Positions 15,324 to 22,365 are shown, counted from the first letter of the stretch. The stretch is DNA of 23,210 nucleotides from an uncultured Clostridium sp. (GCA_958449715.1 CAUDIU010000021.1:1-23210), one strand, 5' to 3'. Numbers and translations are program-made. The notes: generated from the letters alone by a model not told the origin.

Positions 15324-15356
15324 TAAAAACAGAAGGAGTAGGTAAAATACCTACTC
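15324..15356 (-). terminator. Rho-independent terminator overlapping the stop of the PC4-family gene
   Basis: On the minus strand GAGTAGGTA and TACCTACTC form a perfect nine-bp stem with a three-base loop, followed by CTTCTGTTTTTAAA. The stop codon TAG lies within the stem. Confidence 0.7.
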
Positions 15357-15587
15357 AGCTTCTGACATAAATTCTTTACGAGCTTCTTGAATAGCTTCTT
15401 CCAACAAATCAAGCTGATCAGGAGAAAAAGTTACACCTTTTTTAGTAGGAAGCCAAGTTGCACCATCATCAGTTGTGTAGAATATTCTCATATTCAAATA
15501 GCTTCTTCCTTTGTATTCACTAACAGAAATTTGTAATTGTTCAGTTTCACTTCTTTCAATAGTAGCCAAAATTTTAGCGTCTGCCAT
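15351..15587 (-). CDS. PC4/YdbC-family single-stranded nucleic-acid-binding protein
   Basis: This 78-aa protein resembles the transcriptional coactivator p15 (PC4) family, which binds single-stranded DNA or RNA as a dimer. Visible features are the beta-strand region QLQISVSEYKGRSYLNMRIFYTTDDGATWLPTKKGVTF (about 18-55), a conserved glycine-tryptophan turn, and the terminal amphipathic helix SPDQLDLLEEAIQEARKEF. GGAGAG precedes the ATG by six bases. Bacterial members such as YdbC are small and stand alone, as here. It is divergent from dapB and upstream of priA; a link to replication or repair is only suggested by that neighbour. Confidence 0.8.
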   Translation of the reverse strand: MADAKILATIERSETEQLQISVSEYKGRSYLNMRIFYTTDDGATWLPTKKGVTFSPDQLDLLEEAIQEARKEFMSEAE

Positions 15588-15620
15588 TATAATCTCTCCT
15601 TACTTAAATGTTACATTTTA

Positions 15621-15629
15621 ATCTTAGCA
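15621..15629 (-). promoter_or_regulatory. extended -10 promoter of the PC4-family gene
   Basis: On the minus strand TGC followed by TAAGAT gives a TGnTAAGAT extended -10. It lies about 34 bases upstream of the ATG, which has its own Shine-Dalgarno site. No strong -35. Confidence 0.35.
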
Positions 15630-15680
15630 CAGAAAACTCATTTTTATGTTAAAGTTTAAATAAAAATAAGGAGAAAATTT

Positions 15681-16430
15681 ATGATAAAAGTAGCTGTATG
15701 CGGAGCAATGGGTAAAATGGGCAAAGAAGTATGCCAAGCAGTTCTTGACTGTCCTGATACCGAATTGGTCGCAAAAATAGATATTGCAAGCGATGAAATG
15801 TACCACCATATTGAAGATGCAAATCGAGTTGTAGATATAGATGTATTAGTTGATTTTACTCAACCAAAATCAATTTTTGAAAATGCAAAATACTGCCTAA
15901 ATAACGGAATAAAAATTGTAATAGGCACAACAGGTCTAAAAGATGAAGAAATAGAATTTTTGAAAAAACTTTCACAAGAAAAAAATACAGGCTGTTTAAT
16001 TGCTCCAAACTTTTCAACAGGAGCAGTTTTGATGATGATGTTTGCTCGTCAGGCTGCAAAATATTTTGATAATGCAGAAATCATAGAACTTCACCACAAC
16101 CAAAAGAAAGATGCACCATCAGGTACTGCGATTAAAACTGCTGCAATGATGGCAGAAGTCAAAGATGATTTTACAAAAAATAATTGTCCTGAAACTGAAA
16201 CAATAGAAGGTGCAAGAGGCGGAAATTCTTATTCAAATATTCACATACATTCTGTAAGAATGCCTGGTTACATCGCATCACAAGAAGTAATTTTCGGTTC
16301 ATCAGGCCAAATTATGACAATCCGTCACGATTCAATGGACAGAAAATGCTATATGCAAGGAGTATTGCTTGCAGTAAAACACGTCGCAGAGAAAAACGAC
16401 TTTGTCTATGGACTTGACAATATTATGTAA
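15681..16430 (+). CDS. dapB: 4-hydroxy-tetrahydrodipicolinate reductase
   Basis: DapB reduces hydroxy-tetrahydrodipicolinate with NAD(P)H in the diaminopimelate/lysine pathway. The 249-aa protein shows the Rossmann motif CGAMGKMGKE (7-16), the cofactor region GTTGL (82-86), and the catalytic segment ELHHNQKKDAPSGTA with H138/H139 and K143. AAGGAG lies nine bases before the ATG. The stop is directly followed by the stop codon of the convergent XRE gene (TAATTAA). The next gene of the same pathway, asd, lies 1.1 kb downstream on the same strand beyond cassette 2. Confidence 0.95.
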   Translation: MIKVAVCGAMGKMGKEVCQAVLDCPDTELVAKIDIASDEMYHHIEDANRVVDIDVLVDFTQPKSIFENAKYCLNNGIKIVIGTTGLKDEEIEFLKKLSQEKNTGCLIAPNFSTGAVLMMMFARQAAKYFDNAEIIELHHNQKKDAPSGTAIKTAAMMAEVKDDFTKNNCPETETIEGARGGNSYSNIHIHSVRMPGYIASQEVIFGSSGQIMTIRHDSMDRKCYMQGVLLAVKHVAEKNDFVYGLDNIM

Positions 16431-16646
16431 TTAAACATTTTTAATCAAATCATTTATATCAACATCCAAAACCCTTGCTATATCAATGATTTTTAATATA
16501 GTAGGGTTTTGTCTTGCTGTTTCAATAAAACTAATCGTAATCCTAGATGTATCTACAAGTTCTGCAAGTTCTTCTTGGGAAATACCTTTTTTCATTCTTG
16601 CAAATTTTATATTTAAACCTAATGTTTTTAAACGCTCATTAATCAT
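16431..16646 (-). CDS. XRE-type helix-turn-helix regulator, cassette 2
   Basis: This 71-aa Cro/C1-type protein shows a full five-helix XRE domain: LGLNIKFARMKKGISQEELAELVDTSRITISFIETARQNPT (about 9-49), then ILKIIDIARVLDVDINDLI. It belongs to the common SinR/HipB-like branch and is not closely similar to the regulator of cassette 1. No effector domain is present. The ATG at 16646 lacks a Shine-Dalgarno site; TAGAAT lies seven bases upstream. It is divergent from the pilin-like gene at 16700 with only 53 bases between starts, so its own promoter overlaps that gene's promoter. Confidence 0.85.
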   Translation of the reverse strand: MINERLKTLGLNIKFARMKKGISQEELAELVDTSRITISFIETARQNPTILKIIDIARVLDVDINDLIKNV

Positions 16647-16653
16647 AGCTATT

Positions 16654-16659
16654 ATTCTA
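16654..16659 (-). promoter_or_regulatory. -10-like box before the XRE gene of cassette 2
   Basis: TAGAAT on the minus strand, seven bases before the ATG at 16646. It lies within six bases of the -35 box of the divergent pilin promoter, so the two promoters are interlocked. Confidence 0.25.
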
Positions 16660-16664
16660 ATGGG

Positions 16665-16693
16665 TTGACATACATTACTCCATAAGATATAAT
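16665..16693 (+). promoter_or_regulatory. perfect consensus sigma-70 promoter of the cassette 2 pilin-like gene
   Basis: TTGACA (16665-16670), exactly 17 bases, TATAAT (16688-16693). Both boxes are exact consensus. The ATG follows after only six bases (AAAATT), so transcription should begin at or next to the A of the start codon. Confidence 0.85.
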
Positions 16694-16699
16694 AAAATT

Positions 16700-17431
16700 A
16701 TGATTAATATAATAAACAAAAATAAAGCATATATAACATCAAACGGCTTTACTCTGGCTGAAGTATTAATTACACTAGGCATTATTGGTATAGTAGCAGC
16801 AATGACTATGCCTAGTTTAATTGCAAATTACAGAAGCAAAGTTGCAGTTACACAATTAAAAAAGATGTATTCTGTAATGTCGCAAGCAATGCTATTTACA
16901 GTACAAAAAGACGGTGATTATTCATCATTATATGAAGTTCAAGACAAAAATAACCAAAGTATACAAAATTGGTACAATACAAATCTAAAACCTTATTTAA
17001 AAATAACAAATGAATGCTTTAATAAAGCAGGATGCTGGGCAGATACCGGAACTAAAACGCTTAATGGAGGGACCCCAAGTTGGGATAAAAATGCTGTTGG
17101 TATTGGATCAAATATAGTAGTATTTAATACAATTGATGGGTATGCTGTAAGCTTAGATGCATATGATGATGATGGTTCATATTGGGGAGTAACAGTTCCC
17201 AATAAACAATATGTAGCAATGTATGTAGATGTTAACGGCAAAAAAAGACCAAATGTAATTGGGAAAGATACATTTGTATTTGTATTTTCAGAACGAGGCT
17301 TTGTGCCTGCAGGGAAAGATAAAACTGATAATCAGGTTAATGCTGATTGCAGTAAAACAGGAAACGGATATTTTTGCTTTGAAAAAATTATGCGTAACGG
17401 CTGGAAAATTGATAAAGAAAATTTGTGGTAA
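16700..17431 (+). CDS. type IV pilin-like (prepilin-type) protein, cassette 2
   Basis: A 16-residue leader (MINIINKNKAYITSNG) ends in the canonical Gly before FTLAEVLITLGIIGIVAAMTMPSLIA. The globular part has two early cysteines (NECFNKAGCW), the motif DVNGKKRPNVIGKDTF, then VPAG and a late cysteine pair (ADCSKTGNGYFC), ending in Trp. Length 243 aa. The hydrophobic helix and the D-x-NG...PN..G.D.F segment closely match the cassette 1 protein, while the middle does not. There is no Shine-Dalgarno site: the ATG lies six bases after a perfect TATAAT. Envelope location after prepilin peptidase cleavage is expected; whether it forms fibres or is a secreted/adhesive pseudopilin cannot be told. Confidence 0.85.
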   Translation: MINIINKNKAYITSNGFTLAEVLITLGIIGIVAAMTMPSLIANYRSKVAVTQLKKMYSVMSQAMLFTVQKDGDYSSLYEVQDKNNQSIQNWYNTNLKPYLKITNECFNKAGCWADTGTKTLNGGTPSWDKNAVGIGSNIVVFNTIDGYAVSLDAYDDDGSYWGVTVPNKQYVAMYVDVNGKKRPNVIGKDTFVFVFSERGFVPAGKDKTDNQVNADCSKTGNGYFCFEKIMRNGWKIDKENLW

Positions 17432-17444
17432 TATAAATTCATTG

Positions 17445-17453
17445 TGCTATAAT
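17445..17453 (+). promoter_or_regulatory. extended -10 promoter of asd
   Basis: TGCTATAAT (TG at 17445-17446, TATAAT at 17448-17453) gives a perfect extended -10 box. A small AGTCAA/TTGACT hairpin (17461-17479) lies at the start of the predicted leader. This gives asd its own promoter after cassette 2. Confidence 0.5.
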
Positions 17454-17506
17454 CATAATAAGTCAATATAAATTTGACTATTTATAGAATTTTGAAAGGT
17501 GGCAGA

Positions 17507-18523
17507 ATGAGAAAACCAAATATCGCAATTTTAGGCGCAACTGGCGTTGTAGGTAGAGAAATTACAAAAATAGTTGATGAATTAGGAATTCAATTCAATG
17601 AGATTAAATTTTTATCAAGTGCAAAATCTGCAGGAACGAAATTAGAATTCCAAGGAAAAACCTACACCGTAGAAGAAGCTAAACCTGAAAGTTTTGATGG
17701 TGTAAATATCGTACTAGCTTCAGCCGGCGGTTCTACATCTCAAAAATTTGCCCCTGAAATCGTTAAACGAGGCGGCGTATTAATTGATAATTCAAGTGCT
17801 TTTAGAATGGAAAAAGATGTTCCGCTTGTAATTGCTTATGTTAACGATGAAGATTTGAAAAAGCATAAAGGTATAATCGCAAATCCAAATTGTTCAACAT
17901 CACAATTAATGCTAGTATTAAAACCATTACATGAAAAAGCTAAAATCAAAAGATTAATAGTATCAACATATCAAGCTGTATCAGGTGCAGGGCTTGCTGC
18001 AATTAATGAACTTACAGCAAATACTAAAGCGACTTTAGCAGGAGAAGAATTTGAAAATAAATGTTTCAAAAAACCTATTTCTTTCAACGTAATTCCGCAA
18101 ATTGATGTATTCTGTGATAACGGATACACAAAAGAAGAAATGAAAGTAGTGAAAGAAACTAAAAAAATTCTTCACTTACCGGAAGAATTACCAATCTCTT
18201 GTACAGCTGCACGTGTACCTGTTTATAACGGGCATTCTGAAGCTGTTGATATTGAATTTGAAAATGAAATTTCTCCTGATGAAGTAAGAGAAATCTTAAA
18301 AAATTCTTTCGGAATAAAAGTTATAGATAATCCTGACAATTTTGAATACCCTACAACTCGTGATGCATCAGGAGTTGATCCTGTATTTGTCGGCAGAATT
18401 AGAAAAAATCTAGCCTTCAATAACGGTATTTCACTATGGTGCGTAGCTGATAACTTAAGAATTGGCGCAGCATTAAATACTGTCAGAATTTGTCAAAAAG
18501 TTATAGAAATGGAGTTATACTAA
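17507..18523 (+). CDS. asd: aspartate-semialdehyde dehydrogenase
   Basis: Asd reduces aspartyl phosphate to aspartate semialdehyde, the branch point to lysine/diaminopimelate, threonine and methionine. From the ATG at 17507 the protein has 338 aa. Seen: the NADP motif GATGVVG (10-16), NSSAFR (95-100), the catalytic C129 in ANPNCSTSQ, SGAG, and a catalytic His region in VPVYNGHSEAV. I chose 17507 because AAGGTGG precedes it closely and the family begins there; the frame is open back to a TTG at 17474. With dapB upstream it forms a diaminopimelate pair separated by the XRE/pilin cassette. Confidence 0.95.
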   Translation: MRKPNIAILGATGVVGREITKIVDELGIQFNEIKFLSSAKSAGTKLEFQGKTYTVEEAKPESFDGVNIVLASAGGSTSQKFAPEIVKRGGVLIDNSSAFRMEKDVPLVIAYVNDEDLKKHKGIIANPNCSTSQLMLVLKPLHEKAKIKRLIVSTYQAVSGAGLAAINELTANTKATLAGEEFENKCFKKPISFNVIPQIDVFCDNGYTKEEMKVVKETKKILHLPEELPISCTAARVPVYNGHSEAVDIEFENEISPDEVREILKNSFGIKVIDNPDNFEYPTTRDASGVDPVFVGRIRKNLAFNNGISLWCVADNLRIGAALNTVRICQKVIEMELY

Positions 18524-18527
18524 AGCA

Positions 18528-18761
18528 ATGCAAATATCTAAATTAACAATTACCCCGCTTACATCAGGATGTTATACTTCAATCATAGAAAAACCATCTC
18601 CTGAAGTAGCAGGCCGATTTATCAAAGAAAGACTAAGCACAGGAAGTTACTATGATCATAAAACCGCAAAAATTTTTAGAAAAATACCTAAATTTCTAAA
18701 AGATTTGGTAAATCCTCAAAGCAAAGTCTCAAATGAAAGAAAATTTAATACATATTACTAA
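18528..18761 (+). CDS. small hypothetical protein, 77 aa
   Basis: I recognise no family. The ATG is four bases after the asd stop, so it is likely co-transcribed with asd. The sequence is basic and Ser/Lys-rich with the N-terminus MQISKLTITPLTSGCY and a helical middle (PEVAGRFIKERL). There is no membrane segment. A GGAG within the end of asd is further upstream than usual. A strong terminator follows directly, which supports this being the real end of the transcript. Confidence 0.5.
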   Translation: MQISKLTITPLTSGCYTSIIEKPSPEVAGRFIKERLSTGSYYDHKTAKIFRKIPKFLKDLVNPQSKVSNERKFNTYY

Positions 18762-18791
18762 AATAAAACCCACAGAAATGTGGGTTTTATT
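18762..18791 (+). terminator. Rho-independent terminator after asd and the 77-aa gene
   Basis: AATAAAACCCACA and TGTGGGTTTTATT form a perfect 13-bp stem closed by a GAAA tetraloop. The T-run is carried within the stem; both flanks are A/T-rich, so it could act on either strand. Confidence 0.8.
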
Positions 18792-18859
18792 AATATAACT
18801 TTACAAGAAAAGCAATTTTTATTTTCATTATTCTTTACCAATATAAATAGGAGAAAAAA

Positions 18860-19042
18860 ATGAAAATTGCAAATTCAATAAATAAAAACATGGGCAGAAT
18901 TCCAACTCGCTTTGACGATATTATGAAAGATATACAATCAGAAAAAATAAAAAAATATTTTGACCAAAAACCACCTGAAATCAAACAAGGTAGTTATATT
19001 ATCGGAAATGTGTTCGGGAAAATTCTTGACAAAGTAGTGTAA
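18860..19042 (+). CDS. small hypothetical protein, 60 aa
   Basis: No family is recognised. The protein is short and basic, with N-terminus MKIANSINKNMGRIP, a central charged helix (FDDIMKDIQSEKIKKYF) and a small hydrophobic end (YIIGNVFGKILDKVV) too short for a confident membrane span. AGGAG precedes the ATG by six bases, which is the main reason to believe it. It lies between a terminator and the rfaE2 promoter, so it would be a separate unit. Confidence 0.5.
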   Translation: MKIANSINKNMGRIPTRFDDIMKDIQSEKIKKYFDQKPPEIKQGSYIIGNVFGKILDKVV

Positions 19043-19084
19043 TATTACTTTTTGTTAAACCAATGCGACTTTCTAACCTGTTTT

Positions 19085-19093
19085 TGGTACAAT
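19085..19093 (+). promoter_or_regulatory. extended -10 promoter of the envelope operon
   Basis: TGGTACAAT (TGn followed by TACAAT at 19088-19093) lies about 20 bases before the rfaE2 ATG at 19114; AAGG/AGGG ribosome-site bases lie between. No clear -35. Confidence 0.35.
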
Positions 19094-19113
19094 TATTGTA
19101 AGGAAACAGGGAT

Positions 19114-19578
19114 ATGTTAGTAAAAAGAGAAGATTTAAGAGCACTGATTAATAAAATCCATAATGCAGGCAAAACAATTGTAACAACAAACGGTTGTTTT
19201 GATATTTTGCACGTTGGTCACGTAAGATATTTGGAAAAAACTAAAACTTTTGGTGATTATCTAATTGTTTTATTAAATTCAGACAAATCAGTTAAAAGTA
19301 TAAAAGGGCCATCACGACCAATTAACAATGAAATGGATCGTGCAGAAATATTAAGCGCTTTGAGATGTGTAGATTATGTGGTATTATTTGATGAAGACAG
19401 TCCTAGAAATCTTTTAGATGAAATGAAACCTGACGTTTACACAAAAGGCGCAGATTATACTATGGAAACTCTTCCAGAAGCCGATATTATGAAAAAAAAC
19501 GGCACCAGAGTTGAATTCATAGATTTTGTAAAAGGTAAATCAACTACAAAAACTATTGAAAAAATGAAGGAGGCATAA
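19114..19578 (+). CDS. rfaE2: D-glycero-beta-D-manno-heptose 1-phosphate adenylyltransferase (RfaE2/HldE C-terminal type)
   Basis: This nucleotidyltransferase makes ADP-heptose for LPS inner core from heptose 1-phosphate and ATP. The 154-aa protein corresponds to the C-terminal half of bifunctional HldE, here as a free-standing enzyme. Seen: TNGCFDILHVGHV with the HxGH motif (33-36), LNSDKSVKSIKGPSRPI, RAEILSAL and the VYTKGADY end motif. The kinase half is not nearby. It heads an operon with lipid A genes, which supports an LPS role; a related cytidylyltransferase activity cannot be fully excluded, but the KGADY-type end fits the RfaE family. Confidence 0.9.
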   Translation: MLVKREDLRALINKIHNAGKTIVTTNGCFDILHVGHVRYLEKTKTFGDYLIVLLNSDKSVKSIKGPSRPINNEMDRAEILSALRCVDYVVLFDEDSPRNLLDEMKPDVYTKGADYTMETLPEADIMKKNGTRVEFIDFVKGKSTTKTIEKMKEA

Positions 19579-19593
19579 TTCTCTTAACATATT

Positions 19594-19944
19594 ATGAGTG
19601 AATATCTATACATACTCTTTGATGAGCCAAATAAAAATATATTAATCGGAACAACTTCAAATTTATTAATGCATATGCATGAAATAAAAAATAAAACAAA
19701 CGATATTTACAAAAATGAATATGAAATAAACAAACTTGCATATTATGAAAAATTTGACGAACTTTCTCAAGTAATAATCCGAGAAAATGAATTAAAAAAT
19801 CTTTCTAAAGAAAACTTAATAAGTCTAATAAAAGAAGACAATCCACAATGGAACGATTTGCACGATACCATACTAAAAATATGGAATACATCAGCAAAAC
19901 TTCACGACAAAAACCAAATTACACAAAAAGGAGATAATATATGA
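19594..19944 (+). CDS. degenerate GIY-YIG domain protein, 116 aa
   Basis: The order of elements matches small UPF0213/YhbQ-like GIY-YIG proteins: YLYILFD for the GIY strand, NILIGTTSNL for the YIG strand, then a helix, KLAYYEKFD, the IRENELKNLSKENLISLI helix with the catalytic-type Glu, and a NPQWNDLHD end motif. The Tyr of YIG is Leu, and the Arg pair usual after it (LIRR-like) is replaced by LMHMHE, so nuclease activity is doubtful. The stop overlaps the lpxD start as ATGA, placing it firmly in the envelope operon, where no DNA-processing role is obvious. Function unknown. Confidence 0.7.
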   Translation: MSEYLYILFDEPNKNILIGTTSNLLMHMHEIKNKTNDIYKNEYEINKLAYYEKFDELSQVIIRENELKNLSKENLISLIKEDNPQWNDLHDTILKIWNTSAKLHDKNQITQKGDNI

Positions 19945-21044
19945 AAACCTTTACATTAGAAGAAATCACACATATCACAGGTGGTATGTTAACAAAGGTG
20001 GAAGACGTAAAAATTTCACAAATTGCACCTCCGCTATTGTCAGATGAAAATACTCTTGCTCTAGCTTTGGGCGAAGAAGAAATTGCAAACCTTGCAAAAT
20101 CAAAAGCAAAAGCAGCATTAGTACCATTAGGAGTTCAAATTGACGGACTTACAACTATCGAAGTTGAAAGACCAAGACTTGCAATGATGAAATTGTTAAA
20201 TCTTTTCTATGTTGCACCTGAAGTATATAAAGGAGTTCATCCTTCAGCAACTATTCATCCTACAGCTAAATTAGGCGAAAATGTAGAAATTGGTCCTAAT
20301 GTAGTTGTGTCACACGATGCTATAATTGGTGATAATACTAGAATTGCAGCAAATTCATATATTGGCGGCGGTGTAAAAATCGGTAAAAACTGCTTTTTCC
20401 ACGCTGGTGTAAATGTAGGTGACAGAGTTCAAATCGGAGACGATGTAATTTTACATCACGGAGTATCATTAGGTGCTGACGGTTTCAGCTTTGTAACAGA
20501 AAATCCTGACAACATTGAACAAGCTAGAAAAGATGGAGAAATCAAAGAAACAAACACAAAACATGTTATCTTTAAAATTCCTTCAATCGGTGCTGTTGTA
20601 ATCGGTAATAATGTTGAAATCGGAGCTAACACAACTATTGACAGAGGAACAATTGAAAATACAACTATCGGTGATAATACAAAAATTGATGACCTTGTAA
20701 TGATTGGTCACAATTGTAAAATCGGCGAAGGTTGTTTAATCGTATCTCAAGTAGGTATTGCAGGAAGTTGTGTAATCGGTGATAGAGTTGTTATCGCCGG
20801 TCAAGCAGGTCTTGCAGACCATATCGAAATCGGTTCAGATACAATTATTACAGCAAAAGCTGGCGTTACAAAATCATTCCCTGAAAAATCAATCGTTGTA
20901 GGTATTCCTGCAATGCCAAGAAAAGATTTCATTAAACAACTTAAAACAATGAAAGATGCTCAAGAAATCTTTGCAAAATTCAGAAAATATGAACCATTAT
21001 TAAAAGAATTTGAGGATAATATCAATAATGACCACAATTCTTAA
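19941..21044 (+). CDS. lpxD: UDP-3-O-acylglucosamine N-acyltransferase
   Basis: LpxD adds the N-linked acyl chain to UDP-3-O-acylglucosamine, the third step of lipid A synthesis. The 367-aa protein has the N-terminal uridine-binding domain (about 1-95), a left-handed beta-helix of hexapeptide repeats (about 100-325) with the catalytic H257 in VMIGHNCKIG, and a C-terminal helix. GGAG precedes the ATG, which overlaps the previous stop (ATGA). About 17 bases at its end overlap lpxC. The substitution of standard AHN by GHN at the active-site turn is a small variant. Confidence 0.95.
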   Translation: MKTFTLEEITHITGGMLTKVEDVKISQIAPPLLSDENTLALALGEEEIANLAKSKAKAALVPLGVQIDGLTTIEVERPRLAMMKLLNLFYVAPEVYKGVHPSATIHPTAKLGENVEIGPNVVVSHDAIIGDNTRIAANSYIGGGVKIGKNCFFHAGVNVGDRVQIGDDVILHHGVSLGADGFSFVTENPDNIEQARKDGEIKETNTKHVIFKIPSIGAVVIGNNVEIGANTTIDRGTIENTTIGDNTKIDDLVMIGHNCKIGEGCLIVSQVGIAGSCVIGDRVVIAGQAGLADHIEIGSDTIITAKAGVTKSFPEKSIVVGIPAMPRKDFIKQLKTMKDAQEIFAKFRKYEPLLKEFEDNINNDHNS

Positions 21045-21846
21045 AGAGACATCAATAACAGGCAATGGGCTTATGAAAAATAAGCCCTGCACTGTAAACT
21101 TTTTTCCATCAAAAACAGGCAAAATAAGATACTTTATCAATGGTGCAGAACCATTTGAAGCTTGCGCTGATAATGTATTAGCGACAGATCATTGTGTTGT
21201 TTTAGGAAACAAAAAATCTAAAGCAATGTTGACAGAACATTTGACAGCTGCTTTAGCTTTTTGCGGAATAGACAGCATTGATATTTGTATGGACGAAATG
21301 GAAGTACCGGCACTTGACGGAAGTTCTAAAAAATGGGTTGAACTTTTTGAAAAAGCTGGGATTGAAAAACATTTATTTGAAAAAACAAAACATTATACAG
21401 TTACAGAACCTGTATATTATTTGAACGGAAAAACAAGTCTTGTAATATTACCTGCAGATGATTTATATATTTCTTATGCAGTAAATTATGATCACCCAGA
21501 TCTAACAAGACGCTGGGTTGCATATAACCCGAAAAATAAACAAGAAATCATTGAAGCAAGAACTTTTGGATTTTATAAAGATTTGAAAAAATTCCAAATG
21601 CTTGGTTTTGCACAAGGTGTTACAATCGAAAATACATTAGGGCTTAAAGATGATGGATATACATCAGAATTACGTTCTGAAAATGAACCTATTAAACATA
21701 AAATTCTGGATTTAATCGGTGATTTGTATTTAACAGGTGTAAATCCGCTAAATTTGAGATGCCAAATCTTAGTTAAAGAAGCAGGTCATGCAGTACATAT
21801 CAAAACTGCCAAATTATTAAAAGATAAATTAATAGAATGTAAATAA
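21028..21846 (+). CDS. lpxC: UDP-3-O-acyl-N-acetylglucosamine deacetylase
   Basis: LpxC is the Zn-dependent deacetylase that commits the cell to lipid A synthesis. From the ATG at 21028 there are 272 aa (E. coli about 305). Zinc ligands are H71 in TEHLTAAL, and H224 and D228 in KHKILDLIGDL; the catalytic H254 is in AGHAVH; PALDGSS (94-100) and ARTFGF are also present. The frame is open back to a TTG at 21010, but the family start and an ATG after GAGG point to 21028. The start lies within the end of lpxD, so translation is probably coupled. In many bacteria lpxC is far from lpxD; here they are adjacent, in an order seen in several lineages. Confidence 0.95.
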   Translation: MTTILKETSITGNGLMKNKPCTVNFFPSKTGKIRYFINGAEPFEACADNVLATDHCVVLGNKKSKAMLTEHLTAALAFCGIDSIDICMDEMEVPALDGSSKKWVELFEKAGIEKHLFEKTKHYTVTEPVYYLNGKTSLVILPADDLYISYAVNYDHPDLTRRWVAYNPKNKQEIIEARTFGFYKDLKKFQMLGFAQGVTIENTLGLKDDGYTSELRSENEPIKHKILDLIGDLYLTGVNPLNLRCQILVKEAGHAVHIKTAKLLKDKLIECK

Positions 21847-21856
21847 GGAGACAGAA

Positions 21857-22309
21857 ATGACAGAAGAAACTAAACAAGAAGTTTTGCAATTTGACACAAT
21901 GCAAATTATGGAAATGATTCCACACCGTTACCCATTCTTATTAGTAGACAGAATTACAGAATGTGTACCAGGTAAATACGCAAAAGGGTATAAAAATATG
22001 ACTATGAATGAACAATTCTTCCAAGGTCACTTCCCTAACAACCCAATCATGCCTGGCGTATTGCAATTAGAAGCTATGGCTCAATGCTCAGCTCCTGTAT
22101 TAATGACAATGCCTGAATTCAAAGGCAAATTAACTCTTTATGCAGGTATAGACGGTGTAAGATTTAAAAATATCGTAAGACCTGGTGACAGATTTGATAT
22201 GGAAATCGAACTTACAAAAGTTAAAGGCCCTATCTGCAAAGCTCACGGTATCGGAAAAGTTGACGGAAAAGTATGTGTAGAAGCAGATATGACTTTTGCT
22301 CTTAAATAG
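21857..22309 (+). CDS. fabZ: 3-hydroxyacyl-[acyl-carrier-protein] dehydratase FabZ
   Basis: FabZ dehydrates 3-hydroxyacyl-ACP in fatty acid elongation and competes with lipid A synthesis for the same substrate. The 150-aa hot-dog protein shows IPHRYPFLLVDRI (21-33), the catalytic H58 in FQGHFPNNPIMPG and E72 in QLEAMAQ. AAGGAG lies before the ATG, 10 bases after lpxC. It is the last gene of the operon. lpxA, which often follows fabZ in such clusters, is missing; a terminator and an opposite-strand gene come instead. Separate lpxC and fabZ genes contrast with fused versions in Bacteroidetes. Confidence 0.96.
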   Translation: MTEETKQEVLQFDTMQIMEMIPHRYPFLLVDRITECVPGKYAKGYKNMTMNEQFFQGHFPNNPIMPGVLQLEAMAQCSAPVLMTMPEFKGKLTLYAGIDGVRFKNIVRPGDRFDMEIELTKVKGPICKAHGIGKVDGKVCVEADMTFALK

Positions 22310-22330
22310 AAATAATAATTAAAATAAATA

Positions 22331-22364
22331 AAAAAGACTTGAGAAATTCTCAAGTCTTTTTTTT
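22331..22364. terminator. bidirectional Rho-independent terminator
   Basis: AAAAAGACTTGAG and CTCAAGTCTTTTT form a 13-bp stem with a short loop, followed by TTTT on the plus strand and preceded by A-rich sequence that gives a U-tract on the minus strand. It should end both the envelope operon and the convergent gene that stops at 22366. Confidence 0.85.
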
Positions 22365-22365
22365 A

